The translations under genes and the position numbers were made by a program. Shown here piece after piece: positions 43,685-52,651 of a DNA stretch of 64,000 nt (positions are counted from its first letter, which is position 1; each line of letters opens with the position of its first letter). Under the pieces are notes generated by a model. That model saw only the letters and a list, made by a program, of their open reading frames with translations, was not told the origin of the DNA and did not search any database. Source of the DNA: Hymenobacter sp. BT188 (GTDB taxonomy: Bacteria > Bacteroidota > Bacteroidia > Cytophagales > Hymenobacteraceae); assembly GCF_014333585.1 (NCBI RefSeq), contig NZ_JACSCW010000005.1:310001-374000 (forward strand), written 5' to 3'.

Positions 43685-45169
43685 ATGGTCCGCATACCAA
43701 AAATCCTCGGCCTGGCTGGCTTTCTATTGATGGCAAGTGCGTGTCAGCGCGACAAGCCGGCTGTCACGGAAGCATCAGAACCAGAGATGGCCGAGGATTT
43801 TTTGGATACCATTCCAGCAGCTACCCCACTGGATACCAACTCAGCTTCATGGCACCGCTTGGCCAAGCGTACCAACCCCGATGCGCCACTTCTGAGCCGC
43901 CGGAGCTTGCGGGGCATCACCAAATTGCCCCCCGGCGTGCCCCCGCCACCCGAAGCGGAGTTGCACGATATCACGCTGAAAGCCAGCGAGTATTTTCGCA
44001 TTGATCCTACGCAAGCCAGTGAAGTGCATGGGCGCGAAGGCACTATTGTGCGGATTCCGGCCGGCTCGTTGGTAACGGAAAAGCAAGCTCCTGCTCGTGG
44101 CCCCGTGTGGGTTGAGTTGAAGGAGTGCTACTCCATGGCCGATATTCTGCTCTCCAACCTCTCCACCGTTTCCGACAACAACGACCTGCTCGAAACGGGT
44201 GGCATTGTGCTGGTGCAGGCCTCGGCCCAAGGGCAGCAGTTGCGCGTGGCCGAAGGGCAAACGATTCAAATCGATATGCCCGCCCCGCGCCGCCAGCCTG
44301 GAATGCGCCTTTCGCGCGGGCTGGGGGACCGGCGCAAGCTGCTGCGCTGGGTAGCGCTTACTCTGAAGGCAGAGCCAGCCGAAGAGAAATTCTATACGGA
44401 GCCCGAAAAGATGCCCGCCTACGGCAAAGGACCCGCCGATATAAATAAGCTGATTCGGTACCCCAAGCAAGCCATTGCTAAGCAAACGCAAGGGTTGGTT
44501 TTTGCCGCTTTTGTAGTCGATGAGGCCGGCCGCGTGGTGAATCCCAAGATTGTGCGGGGCATCGGCGACGGCTGCGACGAGGAACTGTTGCGCGTGCTGC
44601 GCCAAACCTCCGGCCGCTGGAAACCTGGCTTACAGGCCGGCAAAGCCGTGAAAGTTAAGATGGTACTGCCCGTACGCTTTGCCTTTCACGCAGGCATGGC
44701 CTCGTCGCTCGATAGTGCTGCCAATATGGAGGCCACGCCCGACTCAGCGATGGCGCTGGCTAACGAAGAAATGCCCTCCAGTGAGCCCAGCTTCAACGTA
44801 GAGCCCACCGACCGTTACTTATTCAGCAGCGCCCAACTCGGCTGGCTCAACTGCGACCGGGTGTGGCACGCCACCGGCAACCCCGCCACCGACCTTATCG
44901 CTACTGCCGATACCGACCCCGGCACTAGTGTTTATCTCGTGTTTCGGGAGGCCAAAACCTTGGTAACTGGTCAGCCGGAAGAAGGAGGCTATGCTTTCCG
45001 AAATGTGCCGGCCAACAAACGGGCGGTCATCATTGGGATTCGTTACCAAAACGATGTGCCATTCGTGGCCCTGCGCGAAACCACGACCGGCCGCCATGCC
45101 ACTGAAGCCTTAGCCTTCCGCGAAACGACTTTGGAAGAGTTGGAGCGAATGCTGGAGCGTTTGAAGTGA
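43685..45169 (+). CDS. Lipoprotein with an internal TonB C-terminal-like domain
   Basis: A 494-residue predicted lipoprotein (MASAC, Cys20). Around residues 240-335 it contains a TonB C-terminal domain pattern: LIRYPKQAIAKQTQGLVFAAFVVDEAGRVVNPKIVRGIGDGCDEELLRVL with WKPGLQAGKAVKVKMVLPVRF. A beta-rich region precedes it (EYFRIDPTQASEVHGREGTIVRIPAGSLV), and a further domain with YLFSSAQLGWLNCDRVWH follows. TonB energisers are usually anchored in the inner membrane, so a lipid-anchored form suggests a different role, seen in several Bacteroidota proteins. The function is not known. Confidence 0.78.
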   Translation: MVRIPKILGLAGFLLMASACQRDKPAVTEASEPEMAEDFLDTIPAATPLDTNSASWHRLAKRTNPDAPLLSRRSLRGITKLPPGVPPPPEAELHDITLKASEYFRIDPTQASEVHGREGTIVRIPAGSLVTEKQAPARGPVWVELKECYSMADILLSNLSTVSDNNDLLETGGIVLVQASAQGQQLRVAEGQTIQIDMPAPRRQPGMRLSRGLGDRRKLLRWVALTLKAEPAEEKFYTEPEKMPAYGKGPADINKLIRYPKQAIAKQTQGLVFAAFVVDEAGRVVNPKIVRGIGDGCDEELLRVLRQTSGRWKPGLQAGKAVKVKMVLPVRFAFHAGMASSLDSAANMEATPDSAMALANEEMPSSEPSFNVEPTDRYLFSSAQLGWLNCDRVWHATGNPATDLIATADTDPGTSVYLVFREAKTLVTGQPEEGGYAFRNVPANKRAVIIGIRYQNDVPFVALRETTTGRHATEALAFRETTLEELERMLERLK

Positions 45170-45232
45170 GATGGTTTTATGGAAAACCGCTTATTAGAAT
45201 TGTCCTCGAATAAATGAGTTGTCCGTAGCTAT

Positions 45233-46204
45233 TTAACTATTATGCGGAGCTAACGGCATTGTTGGAGCGGGAACTTCTTCCAGTGGAATATTAGTGTCAG
45301 AGATGATGTACAGAGGCCGTTGCCTTACGTTCGCGCTTAGCCGAGCGATGTACTCTCCGATTATACCGATGGCTATTAACTGAATACCGCCCATAAACAG
45401 AATGCTTACCATGAGAGACGACCAACCAGGTTCGTAATCTTTGGTTATAAATCGGGCATAGAGCGTATACACCATCACCAAGAAGGCAACTCCAGACACG
45501 ATAAATCCGCCTATAGTTGCTGCTTTCAAAGGTGCATCTGAGAAGCCAGTAATACCATCTAATGCCAGGCGGATCATTTTGCGATACGTGTAGCCAGTTG
45601 CCCCACCTGCCCGCTCGGCTCGATCATATTCTAGATAGGTTTGACGGTAGCCAATCCAGGAAATTTGCCCCCTGATAAACTTGTTTTGTTCGGGCATTTG
45701 CTTCAACGCATTCACCACTTTACGCGAGATAATGCGAAAATCTCCCGTATCTACCGGAATGGATATGTGTGTAATACTAGCCAACACTCGATAAAATAAT
45801 CTGGCTGTGAACTTCTTGGCAGCGCTTTCCCCCTTGCGTGAGCGACGCTTGGCATATACTACCTCGTAGCCCTCCTGTAGCTTTTGGTACAGCTTAGGAA
45901 TCAACTCGGGAGGATCCTGCAAGTCAGCATCAATGATTACCACAGCCGCGCCTGCTGCTAAGTCTAAGCCAGCGGTGACGGCAATCTGGTGGCCAAAATT
46001 GCGACTGAAATCAATGTAGCGAACCCGCAGGTCGCTAGCCGTTAAATCATGGATTAAAGATAAGGAGCAGTCGCGCGAGCCATCATTAATAAAAATGAAC
46101 TCGTATTGCAAAGCCATTGGGTCGATCACGCTGCGCAACCGCTTGTAGAGGGCTTCAATGTTTGACTCTTCGTTATAGATGGGAACAATAATAGATAAGT
46201 CCAT
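45233..46204 (-). CDS. GT2 polyprenyl-phosphate glycosyltransferase (ArnC/GtrB-like)
   Basis: A 323-residue family 2 glycosyltransferase: SIIVPIYNEESNIEALYKRL, FINDGSRD, the DADLQDPPE catalytic acid motif, and two C-terminal membrane segments (FIVSGVAFLVMVYTLYARF and LMVSILFMGGIQLIAIGIIGEYIARL). This layout transfers a sugar onto undecaprenyl phosphate, making donors for GT39/GT-C enzymes. It lies in the same region as two GT39 genes, so it is a candidate donor source for them. It is convergent with the TonB-domain lipoprotein gene. Confidence 0.9.
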   Translation of the reverse strand: MDLSIIVPIYNEESNIEALYKRLRSVIDPMALQYEFIFINDGSRDCSLSLIHDLTASDLRVRYIDFSRNFGHQIAVTAGLDLAAGAAVVIIDADLQDPPELIPKLYQKLQEGYEVVYAKRRSRKGESAAKKFTARLFYRVLASITHISIPVDTGDFRIISRKVVNALKQMPEQNKFIRGQISWIGYRQTYLEYDRAERAGGATGYTYRKMIRLALDGITGFSDAPLKAATIGGFIVSGVAFLVMVYTLYARFITKDYEPGWSSLMVSILFMGGIQLIAIGIIGEYIARLSANVRQRPLYIISDTNIPLEEVPAPTMPLAPHNS

Positions 46205-46334
46205 AAGTCAGGTAGTCGGAGGTAGGAAGCGAATAAGTGCCAAAACGAGCGCAGTGCGGATAGTAGGGAGGTTAAACTTACTTAGCAGAAGGTGTTAAAT
46301 ATCTGGCTTTCAAAAGGCTAGGGCGCATGTAAAT

Positions 46335-47078
46335 CTATTCCGCCTTCTGCGCCAGAGCAAAGACGCTTACCCCAACCGGAAAATTTAAAACCCGCAGCAA
46401 CCGGTTTTCAGCCTTTATTAAGCGCAGCAACCCCGTATTAGCCAAGGGTGGCAAAGGAACCAGGTCGCCCGTAACCGGGCCTTCAGGTTTTGGTAATACA
46501 CGCTGCATCAGGCGGACCATAGCAGTCGGGAAAAACAAAGTAAAATTCCAGAATGCTAGGCGTTCGACCCGTAAGCTAGCCTTTGTAATGGCCGTACGCA
46601 GTGACTTGGCCGAGTAACGGCGGAAGTGATGATTTACTTCGTCATGCCGACTCCACAAGTATTGATGGGCCGGAACAAAAACCAGTAGGCGGCCGCCTGG
46701 GCGAAGCACCCGCCGCCACTCACGTAGAGCTTGCGCTTCATCTTCTATATGCTCAAGTACGTCAGAGGCAATCACCAAGTCGAAGGAAGCGTCTGGAAAG
46801 TCTAAGTGTGCCCCGTCCATTACGGCGACATCTGTCAACCCTCGTTCCTGAGCAAGTGTGATGCCTTTCTCACTTACATCAATCCCCTTTAGATGCTTAT
46901 AGCCTGCCGCACGTAATGCCAGCAACAAAGGCCCCCCAGAGCAACCTATTTCAAGAATAGGAGCAGTAGAAGGGAGTTTTAGGTGCTTTACTATATCAAA
47001 AACCATGTCTCGGCGACTGGCAAACCACCAATTTTGCTCTTCTAATTGGTGATAAGTGACTTCATAAGCTAAATCCAT
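46335..47078 (-). CDS. Class I SAM-dependent methyltransferase
   Basis: A 247-residue cytoplasmic enzyme with the methyltransferase fold: LEIGCSGGPLLLALRAAGY (motif I), GIDVSEKGITLAQERG, MDGAHLDFPDASFDLVIASDVLEH and the LRPGGRLLVFVPAHQYLWS post-motif. The C-terminal part is hydrophobic (FWNFTLFFPTAMVRLMQRVL). Such genes are common in polysaccharide loci, where they methylate sugars or lipid-linked intermediates. It lies 130 bases downstream of the large membrane protein gene on the same strand. The substrate is unknown. Confidence 0.88.
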   Translation of the reverse strand: MDLAYEVTYHQLEEQNWWFASRRDMVFDIVKHLKLPSTAPILEIGCSGGPLLLALRAAGYKHLKGIDVSEKGITLAQERGLTDVAVMDGAHLDFPDASFDLVIASDVLEHIEDEAQALREWRRVLRPGGRLLVFVPAHQYLWSRHDEVNHHFRRYSAKSLRTAITKASLRVERLAFWNFTLFFPTAMVRLMQRVLPKPEGPVTGDLVPLPPLANTGLLRLIKAENRLLRVLNFPVGVSVFALAQKAE

Positions 47079-47229
47079 ATTGTAGTGGGAGGCTAAGCAA
47101 GAGATAGATAATGTGGAAGGTTCTAGTAAGCTACGTCCATAGATACAATGGATACAAAGGTAGTTATCAGTTTATGACTAAGAGTTACCACCTATAATAC
47201 CAAGTATAGTTATACTAGCAAGTAGGGCA

Positions 47230-49533
47230 TCAAGGCTCTATGCTGTAACCGTTTAAGATTAGACGCCGCCGCTCGTCATACCAGTACACATCCGTATCCA
47301 GTGGTCGAATAAGTAAGTCATCAACCAGTAATTCGCTATTATCATACAGTACCTCTAGGCGGTCAACTCGTGGTTTTACTCGAATAGGGAGCGCCACCCG
47401 CACCCAGTCGCCATCAATATCAGTGCTTAATCGGGCATCAGCTAATTGGTGATCTACTAGTACGCCATTTATATATTGCTTTACCTGCATATTGCCGTAC
47501 CCTTCATCCATTTTGCCATGTATCCAGACGCTGACTTCATAGCGACCCGTATCGGCTGGTGCGGGAACGGGGCCATCATATAGGATAGAGAACTTCTCTG
47601 CGGGCTCATAAAAAGCTCCAGCCCCCAGCCGCCCCCGACGATCGGGGCTAGTATCGAAGGATTGCAGGAATACACCCTTTGAGGTGGTTGTCTGAACACC
47701 ATTGGCACGCACTGGCAGTGTAGGCAGCAGCTTGGCGGCCTTAGCCTTTTCCTGAGCCCGAGTTGTTGCTGTTAAAGCCGCCAACGATAATTCATACAGC
47801 TTTACCTCAGGCGATGAAATAAGGGGACGGGCCAAACTTACCAAGCGCTGCTCCGCCGGCGACAGCGCGCCCTCAGCCACCAAAAGCAGTATGGGCTTAG
47901 TTGAGGGGAAATGACGCACTAAGGACTTGTCCAGTAATGGGCTACTCAGCAATTGCGCGTGCTGCAGCACCTGCCCTACAGAAGCTCGAGGCATGTAGCT
48001 AGACAGTTGGGGTAGGCCTGTTGCAATTGATAGTTTATAAACTTGAGCTATAGAAGCCTCTGAGCCGGGTAAGGCAATCTTATCACTGCCATTATTGAAA
48101 TAAGGCAGGGGGAGAATGGCTTGAAAATCGCTGGGCTGGCGGCTCGCCCAACTCAAATGCTGAACTAGCAGGTTATTCTCGCGGCTCATGAAGTCCCGTG
48201 CGCCAGCTCCCTGAGCTACTTCCTTCGCTTTGGTGGCAATATTTATCCAGGCTTCTCCAGCCCATAATATAACTAACAGCGGTAGCCAGGGTAATGCCAG
48301 CACTGCTACGTTGCGTTGCCGCTGATACCGCCACAGACGATATAAGTAGTAAGCTGTGTAGGTAGTAAAGACAAAATAGAAGGGCCAGGCAAAACGCCCT
48401 AAGGCCCGCAGCTGCTTCAACGGACCTAGATACTTTTCTAAGCCCGAGAACATTGGGAAAATAAAGGGTATTCCGAAGGAGAAAATCAATAGCAGGCCCG
48501 ACGCCCAAAGTGCTGTATACAAAGGTGTAGGCATTGCGCGTCGGAGGCGCAGCTTATGGCCGCGCCGCTTCCACACGTGTTGTGCCACCCGCATACCCGA
48601 AACGAGTAGTACTCCAGTAGCTACTAACCCCACATAGGACATTCCCTCGAAGCTAATATCACCGGCAGGTAATAGGGCCGCCCACACCTCGCGCATGGGT
48701 GATAAGGCTGGGGTAAATACGCCGCTAGGCGTCGCTTTGTATACTAGAAAGCCGTAGGGATTCGGTGGGCGGTCAGTGACATGGTCTGTAAGCCAAAGCC
48801 AGCTTCGAAAGAGCACCAAGGGCAATAGTGCAGCTAAAGCCATACGCCATAGCAGTGCTATAGGGCGCGGACGTTGAAAGCTCAGTACAAGCACGTGGGC
48901 CAAGAGAAAAAAGCAACCACAAGCTAAAAAGTACACCTGAACTAATCCCATAAGCAGGCTGCTTACTCCAAACAGCATATACCACCTGAACTGGCGCGGA
49001 GCCTCCTGCATCCGTAAAATACAGTACCATAATATCGGCACGAAGCAAGGGTAGCTTAACGACATATGCGCACCCAAGCGCTGGATTTGGGGCGATAAAA
49101 AACCGATCAGCAAAGCCATTAGGCCAGCATACAAAATTGGCATATGCAAACGCCGCAAAATAGCATATACAACCAGCGGAGTAAGCCACACGCCCAATAA
49201 AGCCACTAAATTGGTGATGGCTATGGTGCGCTCAGCAGCTGGCAAACCCAAGCGATGCAACACATTAATAAACAGCGCAATGAGTGGCTGTAAGTTAGGG
49301 TAAGTGAAGTTTTCCCCGAAGGGATAGTTCATGCCGCTGAAGTGGATTCCAGTGTCGTAAAAAGCATAAAAGGCAGTGACGTAATAGCTCTGGAGGCCAT
49401 CGCCAGCTGCGAGAAAGAAATAGTCATTAGGATTAGCTAAGACAAAGGAGAAAAGCACAGTGAGTAAACCGGCAGCAGCTAGCCCAACCCCAGCCATGCC
49501 AAGCCAATGCGCATTTCGACGAGATAGATTCAT
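47230..49533 (-). CDS. Large GT-C-like membrane protein with C-terminal beta-sandwich domain
   Basis: A 767-residue protein with about eleven to thirteen membrane segments in residues 1-430, and an early periplasmic loop (GDGLQSYYVTAFYAFYDT, then NYPFGENFTYPN) reminiscent of GT-C glycosyltransferases. A soluble region follows. Its last ~150 residues contain SFDTSPDRRGRLG, a KFSILYDG strand, YEVSVWIHGKMDEG and, near the end, VDDLLIRPLDTDVYWYDERR. That tail resembles the beta-sandwich of the 178-residue lipoproteins (same order of a G-rich opening, a Tyr/Val-rich middle and a final VDDL). I cannot name a family for the whole protein. Confidence 0.7.
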   Translation of the reverse strand: MNLSRRNAHWLGMAGVGLAAAGLLTVLFSFVLANPNDYFFLAAGDGLQSYYVTAFYAFYDTGIHFSGMNYPFGENFTYPNLQPLIALFINVLHRLGLPAAERTIAITNLVALLGVWLTPLVVYAILRRLHMPILYAGLMALLIGFLSPQIQRLGAHMSLSYPCFVPILWYCILRMQEAPRQFRWYMLFGVSSLLMGLVQVYFLACGCFFLLAHVLVLSFQRPRPIALLWRMALAALLPLVLFRSWLWLTDHVTDRPPNPYGFLVYKATPSGVFTPALSPMREVWAALLPAGDISFEGMSYVGLVATGVLLVSGMRVAQHVWKRRGHKLRLRRAMPTPLYTALWASGLLLIFSFGIPFIFPMFSGLEKYLGPLKQLRALGRFAWPFYFVFTTYTAYYLYRLWRYQRQRNVAVLALPWLPLLVILWAGEAWINIATKAKEVAQGAGARDFMSRENNLLVQHLSWASRQPSDFQAILPLPYFNNGSDKIALPGSEASIAQVYKLSIATGLPQLSSYMPRASVGQVLQHAQLLSSPLLDKSLVRHFPSTKPILLLVAEGALSPAEQRLVSLARPLISSPEVKLYELSLAALTATTRAQEKAKAAKLLPTLPVRANGVQTTTSKGVFLQSFDTSPDRRGRLGAGAFYEPAEKFSILYDGPVPAPADTGRYEVSVWIHGKMDEGYGNMQVKQYINGVLVDHQLADARLSTDIDGDWVRVALPIRVKPRVDRLEVLYDNSELLVDDLLIRPLDTDVYWYDERRRLILNGYSIEP

Positions 49534-49669
49534 TCAATAAAATCACAAGAGAAAGTAGGAGAACAAAAGCTGTTATCTAGTTAAATGAGTCGGATAGACA
49601 ACAGCGAATGGCAACAAAACTACAGAATTGGGACCGATAGCCTTCAGCTACAGTTGTGGTATATAGGTC

Positions 49670-49677
49670 TATATTTG
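49670..49677 (+). promoter_or_regulatory. Probable promoter -7 box TATATTTG
   Basis: A perfect TAnnTTTG match 34 bases upstream of lipoprotein gene B. No convincing -33 element was seen. Confidence 0.5.
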
Positions 49678-49711
49678 CTGCAAACTGCGTTTTTGTATAC
49701 TCACCTCATTT

Positions 49712-50248
49712 ATGCCTCGTCTGACTACTTGGATTGCCCTTGCTATCTTAATAACTGCTTGCTCGAGTGATGCTAATGAGACAAAGGAAAAGATTCCTGA
49801 TGTTGCTGCTGATCGGGTGCTATTCACCACCAGTTTCGAGGACTTTGAAGGGTGGGTAGCTGAGAACCCGTCACTGAATAAAGAGAAAGCGCATACCGGT
49901 CTCTACTCGATTAAAGTTGACCAAAATATAGAGTTCAGCCAGACGTATACGAATCAATTAGCTCGCCTTTCGCCTAAGCGGTTTGATAAGGTACGGCTAA
50001 CGGCTTGGGGATACTTGACCGCGCCAGGCGCTGCAGCTTTAGTTTTTCAAATCACACGAGCTGATCAAACCAGTGTGTTCTACGAGAAGATTGACATCAA
50101 CAAGGTCAATTCCTGGGAGCAGGTAAGCAAGGTGCTGACTTTACCTACAGTCTTAGATCCTATGGATCAGGTCCGAATCTATTTATGGCGGGCTAGTGCT
50201 ACTGCTCCCGCATACCTGGATGACATGAAGCTAAGCGTTGAGCCTTAA
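49712..50248 (+). CDS. 178-residue lipoprotein B, carbohydrate-binding-like beta sandwich
   Basis: The second member of the trio: lipobox LITAC (Cys17) and 178 residues. Landmarks are SFEDFEGWVAENPSLN, AHTGLYSIKVDQNIEFS, KVRLTAWGYLT, VRIYLWRA and PAYLDDMKLSV. It is closer to copy C than to copy A in the SLN...AHSG...YSIKVD and LWRA segments. It is convergent with GT39 gene B, with 12 bases between stop codons, and divergent from the large membrane protein gene. Confidence 0.78.
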   Translation: MPRLTTWIALAILITACSSDANETKEKIPDVAADRVLFTTSFEDFEGWVAENPSLNKEKAHTGLYSIKVDQNIEFSQTYTNQLARLSPKRFDKVRLTAWGYLTAPGAAALVFQITRADQTSVFYEKIDINKVNSWEQVSKVLTLPTVLDPMDQVRIYLWRASATAPAYLDDMKLSVEP

Positions 50249-50260
50249 TCTCAATAAACC

Positions 50261-51838
50261 TTAGCGGGGCCGCAGAATCAATAGCGTATTACAGTTTTCA
50301 GCGCTGTGCAAAGGCACAGTTTGGTATAGCGAATCAAGACGAAGCGCTTCATTTGGGTCGCATACTACTACTACTTGGCGTGGGCGCAGAGACTTTTGCG
50401 CGCCGGGCGATATTATAGTTATGTTCTTCTGAAAACGCTGCGGAGACGTAAGTTGATAATAGGTAAGCCGGGCATCGTAGCCACCAGGGTAAAGCACTTG
50501 CAGACTGTCAGCTAACGGTTGATCATGATGTAGTTGCCGTAGGTAGCTGCCAATACGAGCATTAGGCCCAAGACCATAGTCGCTATATCGATCCTCTCTT
50601 ATTTGCTCGAGCACTCGTTGGTAGGGTGCATAAAAAACAAAGATTATCAGCCCTAAAGCACCTAACAGCTGATTGTAGGTCGCAGCGAAGTAGGTTGAAA
50701 CCACTGCACGCCCTAGCCACCAAAGCCCCAAGCCTACTAACAAACTGAGGGCTGGATATACAGGCGCATCATACCATTCAAGCTTCGTTTGCGCATTGCT
50801 AATGACCAAGAGCCAAACTATACTGAACAATGCTAGCAGCACCACAGCGTGCTGCAACGGACGACGGGGCTGTCTCCATGCCAGAACCAGCGTTGGTAGC
50901 AATACCCAATGCCAGGGGGCAAAGCGCAGCTCCTGCATGGCTAAAATATAGTAATCCCAGGGGTGCTGATGCCCACTTAATACAGTGTCGAAACGTCCGC
51001 CTAGTTCATTCTGCTGTACCGCCGCCCAATAGCCAGGGGCCGCCCATTCGCGGATGCCATAGTATCCGGCTACTAAGAATACGGTGCTGCCCGCTGCCAA
51101 ATAGAAACTTGGCTGACGTAACAGCCACCCTATTCGACGCCGGTATAGCACATATAAGAATAGCGCTGGCAAACCTAATACACCTGCCACACCTTTCGTA
51201 AGAATCGCACCTGTTACGGCTACAGTCAACAGCGCAGCCTCGCGCTTACGACCAGTAACCAAATAGCGATATAAACTGCTCCAGAGTAGGGTCTGAAAGA
51301 AAGTAAGAAGGGCATCATAGTCGCCTGTGCGGGCTACATGCAAGCGTACATACCCTAGGCTGGTGATTAATACTAGACCTGCTAAAAAACCTACTAAGGG
51401 CCGACGTAAGGTACGAGCCGCAAAAAAGTAAACTATCAGTATGGTACCACCAGTAGCCAAGGCAGTAGGTAGCCGCACGGCCAATTCGGAAAACCCGAAG
51501 AAGTATAGACTTAGCGCCTGCAACCATATCAGGAGTGGGGGCTTGGTATTCCACAAGTCGGGTTGGCCTTCAAAGCGTGTTATCAGCCAATCACCACTAC
51601 GCAGCATTTCCACAGCATTCACAGCCTGCCGCGACTCATCCCAAAGTTGAATTGGATGACGGCCCAGGTCATAATACAGGGGGAAATAAGCTAGCGCTAG
51701 CAAGAGCAGCAGGAGCCCAGTTGTAGGCGAAAAAAAACCTGCTAGTGAAGCAGGGTGCAAGCGGGCAGTGCTGGGTAAAATAGTAGCTCGCAAGCCAGGA
51801 CGATAGTGCATAAAATAAGGAGGCAGGCCCTGCGACAC
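50261..51838 (-). CDS. GT39-family (ArnT/PMT-like) membrane glycosyltransferase B
   Basis: A 525-residue paralogue of the enzyme at 37734. It has HPIQLWDESRQAVNAVEMLRS with the acidic pair, WNTKPPLLIWLQALSLYFFGF and LAVRLPTALATGGTILIVYFF, and about twelve membrane segments. The C-terminal half includes the periplasmic segment with SLQVLYPGGYDARLTYYQL. An alternative start at the internal Met10 (51811) is possible; both leave the first helix intact. It diverges from lipoprotein gene C with a 195-base gap and converges on lipoprotein gene B. It lacks the Lys-rich tail of copy A. Confidence 0.87.
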   Translation of the reverse strand: MSQGLPPYFMHYRPGLRATILPSTARLHPASLAGFFSPTTGLLLLLLALAYFPLYYDLGRHPIQLWDESRQAVNAVEMLRSGDWLITRFEGQPDLWNTKPPLLIWLQALSLYFFGFSELAVRLPTALATGGTILIVYFFAARTLRRPLVGFLAGLVLITSLGYVRLHVARTGDYDALLTFFQTLLWSSLYRYLVTGRKREAALLTVAVTGAILTKGVAGVLGLPALFLYVLYRRRIGWLLRQPSFYLAAGSTVFLVAGYYGIREWAAPGYWAAVQQNELGGRFDTVLSGHQHPWDYYILAMQELRFAPWHWVLLPTLVLAWRQPRRPLQHAVVLLALFSIVWLLVISNAQTKLEWYDAPVYPALSLLVGLGLWWLGRAVVSTYFAATYNQLLGALGLIIFVFYAPYQRVLEQIREDRYSDYGLGPNARIGSYLRQLHHDQPLADSLQVLYPGGYDARLTYYQLTSPQRFQKNITIISPGAQKSLRPRQVVVVCDPNEALRLDSLYQTVPLHSAENCNTLLILRPR

Positions 51839-51919
51839 GCCTATCTGAGAGCCGCGAAGATACAGAAAGAAACCACCGCCCGACTGTCGAGTAGCCTCGG
51901 GTTATTTAGGAAGATTAGG

Positions 51920-51927
51920 TAGTTTTG
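51920..51927 (+). promoter_or_regulatory. Possible promoter -7 box TAGTTTTG
   Basis: TAGTTTTG matches TAnnTTTG in the divergent gap between GT39 gene B and lipoprotein gene C, 107 bases before the latter's ATG. Confidence 0.35.
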
Positions 51928-52033
51928 ACAATAAAAAATATGGCAAAGAACCCTAAAAATGGCCGGTAGCTTAGGTGTCTGGTTAATTGCTTCTCCTCAT
52001 CATCACCTAGGACTACTCCAGCAGTTTGACTGT

Positions 52034-52570
52034 ATGAGAAAATATTTACTGCTGCTACTGTTGCTGCCACTAATCGCTGCCTGCTCCACCTCTGGTGATC
52101 AGGAGAATAAAAACGCCAATTATATCATGACCAATGATTTTGAGGCATTTGATGGCTGGATTCCAGCTAATGGATCTCTTAATTCGGAGCAAGCACATAG
52201 TGGCAAGTACTCCATCAAGGTAGATAAGGCGCAAGAATACAGCATGGGATTTAGAAACTTTCTGGGGAAAGTAAGTTCCCGTAAGCCCTACAAAGTCAAA
52301 TTGTCTTGCTGGGCATATCTTCCTAGTAATAAGGCCACAGCTCATTATCAACTCCAGATTCTGGAACCCGTAACGGGAGAGAAAATATTTGAAGATGGTG
52401 TTGTTCTCACCAACATGATAAATGATTATAGAACTTGGGTAAAGGCCGAGAAGACAATCAGGTTGCCGGAAAACATTGCCTATAGCCACGAAATAAGGGT
52501 GTTCTTATGGCGCGCAAATGCGGAGGTGCCGGTGTATATTGATGATGTGTCTCTTGTAATACTGGAGTAG
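52034..52570 (+). CDS. 178-residue lipoprotein C, carbohydrate-binding-like beta sandwich
   Basis: The third member of the trio: lipobox LIAAC (Cys17), 178 residues. Landmarks are NDFEAFDGWIPANGSLN, AHSGKYSIKVDKAQEYS, KVKLSCWAYLP, IRVFLWRA and PVYIDDVSLVILE. The ATG at 52034 opens the signal peptide; the longer upstream reading starts in the intergenic promoter region. It is divergent from GT39 gene B and convergent with the GT2 gene at 52652. It resembles copy A in NDFE-GWIP and in the final ILE/VLE. Confidence 0.78.
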   Translation: MRKYLLLLLLLPLIAACSTSGDQENKNANYIMTNDFEAFDGWIPANGSLNSEQAHSGKYSIKVDKAQEYSMGFRNFLGKVSSRKPYKVKLSCWAYLPSNKATAHYQLQILEPVTGEKIFEDGVVLTNMINDYRTWVKAEKTIRLPENIAYSHEIRVFLWRANAEVPVYIDDVSLVILE

Positions 52571-52651
52571 TCAAGCTTGTCTAAGCGCTTAACGCAAAGT
52601 AGTCTTTGGTATAAATTATTGATAATGATACTGTTGGGCTTAACTTCTTCT

